Shown in pieces: positions 8,220 through 16,088 of a DNA stretch of 64,000 nucleotides. A program made the position numbers and the translations under genes. Under the pieces are notes generated by a model, which saw nothing but the letters and a program-made list of their open reading frames with translations, did not search any database and had not been told where the DNA came from. Source of the stretch: Rhizobium sp. GN54 (GTDB lineage: Bacteria > Pseudomonadota > Alphaproteobacteria > Rhizobiales > Rhizobiaceae); assembly GCF_021026345.1 (NCBI RefSeq), contig NZ_JAJNCZ010000002.1, positions 248,001-312,000 on the forward strand, given 5' to 3'. Within the stretch, counting starts at the first letter, position 1, and each line of letters opens with the position of its first letter.

Positions 8220-8804
8220 TCAACGTCCGCCTGACGCTGCCTTTCGCCCCTGCCACTGCGCGCGGGTGATCGCGTAGAAGGCGTGGCGGACGAGGTGGGG
8301 GTGGCTGGCGGGGACGCGCGGGTGGTCGAAGTCGCGGGCGGGGTCGGGCCGCATGCCGATGCGGCTCATCACGGCCGTCGAGCGGACATTGCCGGCAACC
8401 GCGAAGGAGACGATCTCCTCGAGGCCGCAGCTTTCGAAGCCGTGATCGAGCAGCCCGGCCGCCGCTTCGGTCACGTAACCCTTGCCCCAGTGCGGCCGCG
8501 CCAGGCGCCAGCCGATCTCGACGGTGCCGTCCGGCAGGATGGGTTCGAGATCGGTGCGGGCGAGGCCGCAGAAGCCGAGCGGGCGGTCGTTCTCGGCAAG
8601 CGCGATCGCGAAGAAGCCGAACCCGGTTTCGCCGATGGCGTTCCGGAGCTTGTCGAACAGGGCGTCGGACTGGGGACGGCTGCGGCGGAAGGGGAAATAG
8701 GCCATCACCTCCGCATCGGAATTGATCTCGTGAAAGAGATCGCGGTCGGTCTCGACCCAGTTGCGGATCCGCAGCCGCTCCGTCCTGAGGATCGCCGTGC
8801 TCAT
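8220..8804 (-). CDS. GNAT family N-acetyltransferase (RimJ/RimL-like)
   Basis: The 194-residue protein starts MSTAILRTERLRIRNWVETD, the usual RimJ/RimL-type opening. It carries the acetyl-CoA binding region IGWRLARPHWGKGYVTEAA with the Q/R-x-x-G-x-G/A-like loop HWGKGY. Later come LDHGFESCGLEEIVSFAVAG and NVRSTAVMSRIGMR, the conserved N-x-x-S helix. These transferases modify ribosomal proteins, small metabolites or antibiotics; the target here is unknown. The ATG (8802-8804) overlaps the serB stop as ATGA, so it is translated as the second gene of a serB operon. Confidence 0.88.
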   Translation of the reverse strand: MSTAILRTERLRIRNWVETDRDLFHEINSDAEVMAYFPFRRSRPQSDALFDKLRNAIGETGFGFFAIALAENDRPLGFCGLARTDLEPILPDGTVEIGWRLARPHWGKGYVTEAAAGLLDHGFESCGLEEIVSFAVAGNVRSTAVMSRIGMRPDPARDFDHPRVPASHPHLVRHAFYAITRAQWQGRKAASGGR

Positions 8805-9703
8805 GCGATCCGGGCGGGCGAGACGAAGTCGGCCTTGCGGTAGCCCTGGATGTAGAGCAGGGCGGTCAGGTCGCCATGATCGATGCGGATCCGGGCCTCG
8901 GCCGCCACCGCCGGCTTGGCATGGAGGGCGACGCCGGCGCCGGAGCGATGCAGCATGCCGAGATCGTTGGCGCCGTCGCCGACGGCCATGGCCTCTTCGG
9001 TGGAGATGCCGAGCCGGGCGCAGATGTCCTCCAGCGCGTCGACCTTCGCCTGCTTGCCGAGGATCGGTTCGCGGACCTCCCCGTTCAGCCGTCCGCCGTC
9101 CTCCAGCAGCACGTTGGCACGGTTCTCGTCGAAGCCGAGCTGTGCCGCGATGCGACTCGTAAAGACGGTGAAGCCGCCGGAGACCAGCGCGGTATAATGG
9201 CCGTTCTCCTTCATGGTGGCGATCAGTTCGGGGCCGCCGGGGGTGAGTGTGATGCGCTTTTCGATGACGTCGTCGACCACCGAGAGCGGCAGGCCCTTCA
9301 ACAGCGCCACGCGCTCGCGCAGCGCCGGTTCGAAGGCGATCTCGCCGTTCATGGCGCGGGCGGTGATCGCGGAGACCTCGTCCTTGAGGCCGACTTCGGC
9401 GGCCAGCTCGTCGATGCATTCCTGGCCGATCATGGTCGAATCCATGTCGGCGATCAGAAGCCTCTTGCGCCGTGTCTCGGCCTCCTGGACGACGAGGTCG
9501 ACCGGGGCCGTGCCGATGGCGGCGGCCAGTTGCCGGCGTGCTACCGCCTCGTCGGTGCCGTCGCGAAGCGGGATGTCGCAGGCGATGCCGTCGGCGAGCC
9601 AGTAGAGGCCGGAGGCTGCGACCGCGTCCGCGGCCCGCTCGCCGAGCGCAGCTTCAAGGACCGGATTTGACGGATTGGCGATAAGCGTGGCAACGAGAGC
9701 CAT
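8801..9703 (-). CDS. serB: phosphoserine phosphatase
   Basis: It performs the last step of serine synthesis, hydrolysing O-phosphoserine. The 300-residue protein starts MALVATLIANPSNPVLEAAL, has an N-terminal region of about 80 residues that is not catalytic, then the HAD core LLIADMDSTMIGQECIDELA with the nucleophile DMDST. Further elements are TPGGPELIATM, LVSGGFTVFTSRIA (HAD motif II Ser), GKQAKVDALEDICARLG (motif III Lys) and AVGDGANDLGML (motif IV). The ATG at 9701-9703 overlaps the miaA ATG on the other strand by two bases. The family usually begins exactly here. The GNAT gene downstream is coupled to it. Confidence 0.95.
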   Translation of the reverse strand: MALVATLIANPSNPVLEAALGERAADAVAASGLYWLADGIACDIPLRDGTDEAVARRQLAAAIGTAPVDLVVQEAETRRKRLLIADMDSTMIGQECIDELAAEVGLKDEVSAITARAMNGEIAFEPALRERVALLKGLPLSVVDDVIEKRITLTPGGPELIATMKENGHYTALVSGGFTVFTSRIAAQLGFDENRANVLLEDGGRLNGEVREPILGKQAKVDALEDICARLGISTEEAMAVGDGANDLGMLHRSGAGVALHAKPAVAAEARIRIDHGDLTALLYIQGYRKADFVSPARIA

Positions 9704-10616
9704 GACGAGAATTCCTGAAGCTGAGACTGGCGCCATCCTGATAACCGGCCCGACCGCGAGCGGCAAGTCCGCTCTCGCGGTCCGGCTCGCCGCCAGGCAC
9801 GGCGGCGGCGTCGTCAATGCCGACAGCATGCAGGTCTACGACACGCTGAACGTCCTGACCGCGCGGCCGCAGCCGGAGGATATGGGCGGCATCGAGCACC
9901 GGCTCTACGGCCATGTGCCGGCCGGGCAGGCCTATTCCAGCGGCGCCTGGCTGCGGGAGGCGGCCGAGGTGACGCAGGAGCTGCGCGCCAAGGGAAGGCT
10001 GCCGGTCTTTGTCGGCGGAACCGGCCTCTATTTCAAGGCGCTGACGGGCGGGCTTTCGGACATGCCGTCGATCCCGGCCGGCGTCCGCGACGCCTTGCGG
10101 GCGCGGCTGGCCGAGGAGGGCGCGCCGGCGCTGCATGGCGAACTTGCGCGGCGCGACCCGCAGACCGCCGGAACGATCCGGCCGGCAGACGGGCAGCGCA
10201 TCCTGCGGGCGCTGGAAATCCTCGACGTTAGCGGCCGCTCGATCCGGGCGTTCCAGTCGGCGGCGGGGCCGGCGATCGTCGATCCCGCCCGCGCGCTGAA
10301 GCTCGTCGTCCTGCCGGAGCGCAGCCTGCTGCATGCGCGCATCGACAGGCGCTTCGCGCAGATGCTGCGCCTGGGCGCCGTCGAGGAGGTGCGCGCGCTG
10401 CTGGCACTCGGCCTGCCGCCGGAGATGCCGGTAATGAAGGCGATCGGCGTGCCGCAGATCGCAGCGCTCCTGGCTGGGGAGATGAGCGAGGCCGAGACGA
10501 TCGAGCGCGGTGCTGCGGCGACCCGGCAATATGCCAAGCGGCAGATGACGTGGTTCCGCAACCAGATGGACGAAAGCTGGATCAGGACCGACGCCCTTTC
10601 GACCGCCTTCGGCTGA
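9702..10616 (+). CDS. miaA: tRNA dimethylallyltransferase
   Basis: It transfers a dimethylallyl group to A37 of tRNAs that read UNN codons. The 304-residue protein has the P-loop AILITGPTASGKSALAVRLA at residues 11-30, NADSMQVYDTLNVLTARP (substrate region), EHRLYGHV, PVFVGGTGLYFKALTGG, and the C-terminal ATRQYAKRQMTWFRNQ that is typical of MiaA. The ATG at 9702 overlaps the start codon of the divergent serB. A TTG at 9675 would add nine residues inside serB and is less likely. With starts overlapping, each promoter must lie inside the other gene. Confidence 0.95.
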   Translation: MTRIPEAETGAILITGPTASGKSALAVRLAARHGGGVVNADSMQVYDTLNVLTARPQPEDMGGIEHRLYGHVPAGQAYSSGAWLREAAEVTQELRAKGRLPVFVGGTGLYFKALTGGLSDMPSIPAGVRDALRARLAEEGAPALHGELARRDPQTAGTIRPADGQRILRALEILDVSGRSIRAFQSAAGPAIVDPARALKLVVLPERSLLHARIDRRFAQMLRLGAVEEVRALLALGLPPEMPVMKAIGVPQIAALLAGEMSEAETIERGAAATRQYAKRQMTWFRNQMDESWIRTDALSTAFG

Positions 10617-10768
10617 CGACCGGCCCGAACCGCCGCCGATCGTTCGGCGGCGCGGGCAGCAAACGCTGGGCCAGTAATGTGCCGCACGGGTTCAATGCCG
10701 CTTCCGGGCGAGCGGCACGACCGATCTGTCGCCCGCAGCCGTGCCGGGGCAGGGCCGGACGCCCCGGA

Positions 10769-12850
10769 TCACTTTCGCAGCAGGCTGCTCAGCGGCTTCT
10801 TCAGCAATTGCTCCCGGATCGACCCTTCCTTGCGGATCTCGCCGCCGCCCTCGCCGAAGGCCGGGCGTTGCGGTTGCCGGGCCTGTGCGGCCCGGTCGCC
10901 CGCCTGCTCGTTCAATTCGCGCCGCAGCGCCTCGAAACGGTCATGCGCCGACAGGGGGCTCGGCCCCTCCTGCATGCGCGGCAGCATTTCCGGCCGGTAG
11001 GGCTCTATTCCTGCGGGACCGGCCGAGGGCGGATCGAGCGGGAGCTCGCGGGCGGATGGCTGCGGGTCGCTCCAGGCCCCGCCATCGTCGGCACCGGTGC
11101 GCGGGGCGTCGTATTCCGCCGCCTGGCGTTGCGCGAATTCGGTCTCGGCGCTCAGGACGGAATTCTGGAAGGCGGAGATGTCCGGGCCGGAGACGGAGCG
11201 CATGCGGCCGACGATGGAGCGCAGGTCGACGCTGTCGGGCGTATCGTCGCTGGCCTTGACGGTGATGCCGTTCGCCTTCGGCAGGCGGTTTTCCTGCACG
11301 CGGGTGAATTTCATGCGCATCGGCACGGTCACGGCCTCGCCGAAGGCGATCGCCTCGCCATTGCCGATCGAGGAGATGAAGCTCGTGGTTGACGACGACG
11401 AGTTGGGGATCGCGGAGCGGATGATCTCCTGGTCCTGGTCGTTGGCCAGTCGCATGGCGAAGACGGTCGAGCACTGCGACAGGATCGTCGGGTCGAGCTC
11501 GCCCGGGCGCTGTGTGATGATGCCGAGCGAGACGCCGTACTTCCGGCCTTCCTTGGCGATGCGGGCGATCGCCTGGCGGGTCGGCAGGAAGCCGAGCCCG
11601 GCATCGGCCGGAACGTAGCGGTGCGCTTCCTCGCAGACGACCAGCATGTGCACGCCGCCGCTGCTCCACAGCCCGATCTCGAAGGCCATGCGGCAGAGCA
11701 CGGAGGCGACGGAATTGACCACTTCGGAAGGAATGCCGGCGAGCTGGAAGGTGGTGATCGGCTTGCCTTCGCCGGGGATGCGGAAAATCCGCGCGATCGT
11801 GTCGAGGATGGTATCGGTGATCGTGTTCGAGGAGAACATGAAATGGTAGCGCGGGTCGTTGATCGCCGACATGACCTTGACCTTCAGCGAGCGAAGGTAG
11901 GGCTTTTCCGAGCGGCCCTCGAGCCGGCCGATGCGTTCGTCGACGAGCGCCAGCAGGTCGGCGATGCGGTAGGGCACCGGCGTGTCGGCGGTGATCGAGC
12001 TCTTCTCGTTGCCGCGGCGCATGAGGCTCGATTCGCCCGAGCCGCGGAAGGCCTTCTTCGCCTCCGGGATCAGGTCGCGCAAGACGTCCAGTTCCTCGGG
12101 CACGGCCGGGCGGCCGCGGAAGATGACTTCCGAGAACTCGTCCAGCCGGAACAGCCAGAAGGGCAGGTCGAGCGTATCCGTCTCGATGACGACGGAATGA
12201 TCGGGGAAGGCGGCGGCGAATTCGTTGTGCGGGTCGAGGATGAGGACGCGCAGCTTCGGATCAGCCTGGATCGCCTTGTGCAGAAGCAGCGTGACCGCGG
12301 TCGACTTGCCGACGCCGGTGGTGCCGACGATGGCGAAGTGCTTGGCCAGCATCGAGGGTACGTGGATCGTCGCGTCGAGCGTTTCGTCCTGCGTCAGCTT
12401 GCCGATCACGCAGACGTCGTTCAGCCCGGTGTCGTAGACGCGGGCGAGGTCGGCGGCGCGGATGCGGTGGGCGATCGCGCCGAGATAGGGATAGCGGGTG
12501 ATGCCGGCGGAGAATTCCTCGCGGCCGTCCGGGCCCATGTGGACCTCGCCCAGCAATTCCACCTCGACATGGAAGACGGTGTCGCCGCCGATGGACCAGG
12601 TCTGCTGGTCGGTGCCCATCGCATAGACGAGCGCCACGACCCGGTTGTCGCCGACGGAGATGGAGATCAGCCGGCCGACGGACCAGAGTTCGGTGAGCGC
12701 GGTTTCGCCGGCCTCGGCAACGGCGCTGATCGTCGCGCGCGATCCGCTGCAGGCGACGACCCGCCCGAGAAGGCGGTTGCCGGGTGCTTCCTCGTCGCGC
12801 CGTTCCTGTTCGCCGGCCGCCATCGAATGGTGAAAATCGGTGTTCCGCAA
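10769..12850 (-). CDS. HerA/DUF87-type ATP-binding protein
   Basis: This is a 693-residue ATPase of the HerA-FtsK superfamily. The N-terminal HAS-barrel-like region (LLGRVVACSGSRATISAVAE) precedes a Walker A motif FAIVGTTGVGKSTAVTLLLH near residue 180 and VLILDPHNEF. The Walker B/helicase segment HMLVVCEEAHRYVP lies near residue 410, followed by GRKYGVSLGIITQRPGELDP and a sensor arginine region. The C-terminal 150 residues are low-complexity, rich in Pro, Ala, Glu and Arg. HerA proteins are hexameric DNA translocases that often work with NurA nuclease; no nuclease gene is adjacent. A TTG at 12850 with GGAG nine bases before it is the likely start; an ATG at 12823 lacks such a site. Confidence 0.85.
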   Translation of the reverse strand: MRNTDFHHSMAAGEQERRDEEAPGNRLLGRVVACSGSRATISAVAEAGETALTELWSVGRLISISVGDNRVVALVYAMGTDQQTWSIGGDTVFHVEVELLGEVHMGPDGREEFSAGITRYPYLGAIAHRIRAADLARVYDTGLNDVCVIGKLTQDETLDATIHVPSMLAKHFAIVGTTGVGKSTAVTLLLHKAIQADPKLRVLILDPHNEFAAAFPDHSVVIETDTLDLPFWLFRLDEFSEVIFRGRPAVPEELDVLRDLIPEAKKAFRGSGESSLMRRGNEKSSITADTPVPYRIADLLALVDERIGRLEGRSEKPYLRSLKVKVMSAINDPRYHFMFSSNTITDTILDTIARIFRIPGEGKPITTFQLAGIPSEVVNSVASVLCRMAFEIGLWSSGGVHMLVVCEEAHRYVPADAGLGFLPTRQAIARIAKEGRKYGVSLGIITQRPGELDPTILSQCSTVFAMRLANDQDQEIIRSAIPNSSSSTTSFISSIGNGEAIAFGEAVTVPMRMKFTRVQENRLPKANGITVKASDDTPDSVDLRSIVGRMRSVSGPDISAFQNSVLSAETEFAQRQAAEYDAPRTGADDGGAWSDPQPSARELPLDPPSAGPAGIEPYRPEMLPRMQEGPSPLSAHDRFEALRRELNEQAGDRAAQARQPQRPAFGEGGGEIRKEGSIREQLLKKPLSSLLRK

Positions 12851-13010
12851 ATCGAAGCACTCCGGGTCCGTTTGCCGGGGGAATAACAGCAGTGGCTAAA
12901 CGATTAACAGCCGCCGCTTAACAATGCGTTTCGCGGCCGCACGCCCGCATGCGGCAATCCATCGCCGGCGGCCGCGGCCCAGCAGGAGAACGGGCGACGT
13001 GGATAACTGA

Positions 13011-13039
13011 TTGACGGCCTGTGCTTTAGCGTCTATCAA
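13011..13039 (+). promoter_or_regulatory. ilv leader promoter
   Basis: TTGACG at 13011-13016, a 17-nt spacer and TATCAA at 13034-13039 form a good vegetative promoter. The expected transcription start is 13046-13048, at or within two bases of the leader peptide ATG. The leader mRNA would therefore have essentially no 5' untranslated region. Confidence 0.65.
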
Positions 13040-13047
13040 TCCGCCCC

Positions 13048-13107
13048 ATGATTTCGAACGTCGCGAAGATTCTTGTGGTGGGATGGCGCATGGGCAAGGT
13101 GGTGTAA
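13048..13107 (+). CDS. ilv leader peptide (attenuation), likely leaderless
   Basis: A 19-codon reading frame encodes MISNVAKILVVGWRMGKVV, with eight branched-chain residues (Ile 2, Leu 1, Val 5) including the run Ile-Leu-Val-Val. It is placed between a promoter and an intrinsic terminator just before ilvB. There is no ribosome binding site before the ATG, and the promoter predicts a transcript starting at the ATG. Leaderless leader peptides of this kind are known for the rhizobial trp leader. GCGCATGGG (13086-13094) inside the frame is perfectly complementary to CCCATGCGC (13124-13132). A small hairpin GGTGG/CCACC (13098-13112) holds the stop codon in its loop. Stalling at scarce Ile, Leu or Val tRNA would mask the first arm. 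Confidence 0.78.
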   Translation: MISNVAKILVVGWRMGKVV

Positions 13108-13140
13108 CCACCGGGCGAAAGCTCCCATGCGCGGTAAGCA

Positions 13141-13163
13141 GGCTCCACACGGGGCCTTTTTTT
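13141..13163 (+). terminator. ilv attenuator terminator
   Basis: GGCTCC (13141-13146), loop ACAC and GGGGCC (13151-13156) form a six-pair stem with one G-U pair, followed directly by seven T residues. It sits 33 nt after the leader peptide stop and 60 nt before ilvB. It fits a transcription attenuator. I could not settle which upstream segment forms the competing antiterminator. Confidence 0.8.
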
Positions 13164-13222
13164 ATGCCCCCGATTTCGCTAATCACATTTTCAAAACACG
13201 AGCTACGGACGGAAACATTCCG

Positions 13223-15001
13223 ATGAGTGCAACTGAGAACCAGATGACGGGCGCCGAGATCGTCCTGCAGGCGCTGAAAGACAACGGCGTCCAACATATC
13301 TTCGGCTATCCGGGCGGCGCAGTCCTGCCGATCTATGACGAGATCTTCCAGCAGGAGGACATCCAGCACATCCTCGTTCGCCACGAGCAGGGGGCCGGCC
13401 ATGCGGCCGAGGGCTATGCGCGCTCCACCGGCAAGGTCGGCGTCATGCTGGTGACCTCGGGCCCCGGCGCCACCAATGCGGTGACGCCGCTTCAGGATGC
13501 GCTGATGGATTCCATCCCGCTCGTCTGCCTCTCCGGACAGGTTCCGACCTCGCTGATCGGCTCGGATGCGTTCCAGGAATGCGACACCGTCGGCATCACC
13601 CGGCCGTGCACCAAGCACAACTGGCTGGTCAAGGACGTCAACGATCTTGCGCGCGTCATCCACGAGGCCTTCCGCGTCGCCCAGAGCGGCCGGCCCGGCC
13701 CTGTTGTCGTCGACATCCCGAAGGATATCCAGTTCGCCACCGGCACCTATGTCGCCCCGTCCGCCGCGCCGGCGCAGCATGCCTACGCGCCGAAGGTCCA
13801 GGGGGACCTCGCGCGGATCAAGGAGGCGGTCGAGTTGATGCAGGGCGCGAAGCGGCCGGTCATCTATTCCGGCGGCGGCGTCGTCAATTCTGGGCCGGAA
13901 GCCTCGCACCTGTTGCGCGAACTGGTCGAGCTGACGGGCTTTCCGATCACCTCGACGCTGATGGGCCTCGGCGCCTATCCGGCGTCCGGCAAGAGCTGGC
14001 TCGGCATGCTCGGCATGCACGGCACCTACGAGGCGAACCTCGCGATGCACGATTGCGACGTCATGGTCTGCATCGGCGCCCGCTTCGACGACCGCATCAC
14101 CGGGCGGCTGAACGCGTTCTCGCCGAATTCCAAGAAGATCCACATCGACATCGATCCGTCCTCGATCAACAAGAACGTCCGCGTCGACATCCCGATCCTG
14201 GGCGACGTCGGCCGGGTCCTGGAGGACATGGTCCGACTCTGGCGCGCCACCTCGAAGCAGGCGGGCAAGGAGCATCTTTCCGACTGGTGGGCCTCGATCG
14301 CCCGGTGGCGGGCGCGCAACTCGCTGGCCTACAAGCCGAGCGACGACGTCATCATGCCGCAATACGCAATCCAGCGGCTCTACGAGCTGACCAAGCATCG
14401 CGACACCTACATCACCACCGAGGTCGGCCAGCACCAGATGTGGGCGGCGCAGTTCTTCGGCTTCGAGCAGCCCAACCGCTGGATGACCTCGGGCGGCCTC
14501 GGCACGATGGGCTACGGCCTGCCGGCAGCGCTCGGCGTGCAGATCGCCCATCCGGACGCGCTCGTCATCGACATTGCCGGCGACGCCTCGATCCAGATGT
14601 GCATCCAGGAGATGTCGGCTGCGATCCAGCACGACGCGCCGATCAAGATCTTCATCCTCAACAACCAGTACATGGGCATGGTGCGCCAGTGGCAGCAGCT
14701 GCTGCACGGCAACCGCCTGTCGCACTCCTATACCGAGGCGATGCCTGATTTCGTCAAGCTTGCCGAGGCCTATGGCGCCGTCGGCCTGCGCTGCGACAAG
14801 CCCGGCGATCTCGATGGGGCGATCGAGGAGATGATTTCGGTCAAGAAGCCGGTGATCTTCGATTGCCGCGTCGCCAACCTCGCCAACTGCTTCCCGATGA
14901 TCCCGTCCGGCAAGGCGCATAACGAGATGCTTCTGCCCGACGAGGCGACGGACGAGGCGGTCGCGAACGCGATCGACGCCAAGGGCCGGCAGCTGGTCTA
15001 G
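13223..15001 (+). CDS. ilvB: acetolactate synthase large subunit (ilvI/ilvB type)
   Basis: It condenses two pyruvates, or pyruvate and 2-ketobutyrate, in the first common step of valine, leucine and isoleucine synthesis, using thiamine diphosphate, Mg and FAD. The 592-residue protein has the N-terminal GYPGGAVLPIYDEIF and RHEQGAGHAAEGYARSTG, the latter carrying the catalytic Glu. The central FAD region contains GGVVNSGPEASHLLREL. The ThDP motif is GDASIQMCIQEMSAAIQ through LNNQYMGMVRQWQQLLHG. The ATG at 13223 follows GGACGGAAAC. Expression appears to be controlled by the leader peptide and attenuator just upstream. The small subunit gene follows after 22 nt. Confidence 0.97.
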   Translation: MSATENQMTGAEIVLQALKDNGVQHIFGYPGGAVLPIYDEIFQQEDIQHILVRHEQGAGHAAEGYARSTGKVGVMLVTSGPGATNAVTPLQDALMDSIPLVCLSGQVPTSLIGSDAFQECDTVGITRPCTKHNWLVKDVNDLARVIHEAFRVAQSGRPGPVVVDIPKDIQFATGTYVAPSAAPAQHAYAPKVQGDLARIKEAVELMQGAKRPVIYSGGGVVNSGPEASHLLRELVELTGFPITSTLMGLGAYPASGKSWLGMLGMHGTYEANLAMHDCDVMVCIGARFDDRITGRLNAFSPNSKKIHIDIDPSSINKNVRVDIPILGDVGRVLEDMVRLWRATSKQAGKEHLSDWWASIARWRARNSLAYKPSDDVIMPQYAIQRLYELTKHRDTYITTEVGQHQMWAAQFFGFEQPNRWMTSGGLGTMGYGLPAALGVQIAHPDALVIDIAGDASIQMCIQEMSAAIQHDAPIKIFILNNQYMGMVRQWQQLLHGNRLSHSYTEAMPDFVKLAEAYGAVGLRCDKPGDLDGAIEEMISVKKPVIFDCRVANLANCFPMIPSGKAHNEMLLPDEATDEAVANAIDAKGRQLV

Positions 15002-15023
15002 AGACACCGGAGGAGAGAAGACC

Positions 15024-15596
15024 ATGAACGCACATCTTCAGCCGACCGGTTCGGCCTATTTCATCGCTCCCGAGACCCAGGTTTCGGAAAACCACACGCT
15101 TTCGGTGCTCGTCGACAACGAGCCGGGCGTGCTTGCCCGGGTCATCGGCCTGTTCTCCGGCCGCGGCTACAACATCGAGAGCCTGACGGTGTCGGAGACC
15201 GAGCACCAGGCGCACCTGTCGCGGATCACCATCGTCACCCGCGGCACGCCGCACGTGCTCGAGCAGATCAAGGCGCAGCTGGAACGGATCGTGCCGGTGC
15301 ACCGCGTCGTCGATCTGACCGTGCGCGCCAGGGACCTCGGCCACGAGCGGCCGCTGGAGCGCGAACTGGCGCTGGTGAAGGTGTCGGGCACCGGCGATCA
15401 CCGGGTCGAGGCGCTCAGGCTCGCCGACGCCTTCCGCGCCTCCGTCATCGACGCCAACACCGAGCACTTCGTCTTCGAGATCACCGGCAAGGTCTCGAAG
15501 ATCGATCAGTTCATCGCCATCATGAAGCCGCTCGGCCTGATCGAGGTCTGCCGCACCGGCATCGCCGCGATGAACCGCGGCCCGCAAGGGATGTAG
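15024..15596 (+). CDS. ilvN: acetolactate synthase small (regulatory) subunit
   Basis: This 190-residue regulatory partner of IlvB (also named ilvH) confers valine feedback and full activity. An N-terminal ACT domain (NHTLSVLVDNEPGVLARVIG, FSGRGYNIESLTVSETE, LSRITIV) is followed by the C-terminal domain LALVKVSGTGDHRVEALRLA and VFEITGKVSKIDQFIAIMKP, ending GLIEVCRTGIAAMNRGPQGM. The ATG at 15024 has GGAGGAGAGAAGACC before it. It is co-transcribed with ilvB. The next gene is on the other strand, 9 nt beyond the stop. Confidence 0.96.
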   Translation: MNAHLQPTGSAYFIAPETQVSENHTLSVLVDNEPGVLARVIGLFSGRGYNIESLTVSETEHQAHLSRITIVTRGTPHVLEQIKAQLERIVPVHRVVDLTVRARDLGHERPLERELALVKVSGTGDHRVEALRLADAFRASVIDANTEHFVFEITGKVSKIDQFIAIMKPLGLIEVCRTGIAAMNRGPQGM

Positions 15597-15605
15597 GCTG
15601 CTGCA

Positions 15606-16088
15606 TCAGAACAGGCTGATGTCGGGCTTCTCCAGCATCAGCCAGAGGATGCCGAGCACGGACAGGAAGGCGGGAAAGCCGCAGGCGAACCAGATGCGGT
15701 AGAGCCTGTGCCATCCCGGCGGCAACGGCGTCCCGTCGGCTGCCGCCACCCTGGCGATGTCGCGCAGCCGGATCTGGATCCAGACGACAGGCAGCCAGAA
15801 GAGACCGGTGAAGACGTAGAGCATCAGCGACACGGCGATCCAGCCTTCGCTCAGCGACCAGCCGATTTCGCGGGCGAGCAGATAGCCGGTCAGCGGCTGA
15901 GCCACGACGGCCGTTGCCGTGAAGATGGTGTCGGCGATCACCACCGTTCCTGCCACATGGGCGATCAGCTCCGGCTGGCCGCTGCGGCCTGCCATGACCA
16001 TGAAGAAGGCGATGCCGGCGCCGGTGCCGAACAGCACGGTCGCGCCGATCACGTGCAGCATGCGGTAGACGAGTTCGGCTTCGATCAT
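15606..16088 (-). CDS. DUF2269 family integral membrane protein
   Basis: This 160-residue protein starts MIEAELVYRMLHVIGATVLF and has four hydrophobic segments (near residues 8-30, 42-64, 80-103 and 130-152). The signature is an early HV/IGA helix and WHRLYRIWFACGFPAFLSVL near the end, as in DUF2269 membrane proteins. It lies in the inner membrane; its function is unknown. The ATG at 16086-16088 overlaps the stop of the upstream SDR-DoxX gene as ATGA, so the two are translationally coupled and probably work together. Confidence 0.85.
   Translation of the reverse strand: MIEAELVYRMLHVIGATVLFGTGAGIAFFMVMAGRSGQPELIAHVAGTVVIADTIFTATAVVAQPLTGYLLAREIGWSLSEGWIAVSLMLYVFTGLFWLPVVWIQIRLRDIARVAAADGTPLPPGWHRLYRIWFACGFPAFLSVLGILWLMLEKPDISLF

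Noticed and set aside
12896-15025. Minus-strand open frame of 709 codons across ilvB
   Set aside because: It is antisense to ilvB and its leader, with no ribosome binding site and no family resemblance.
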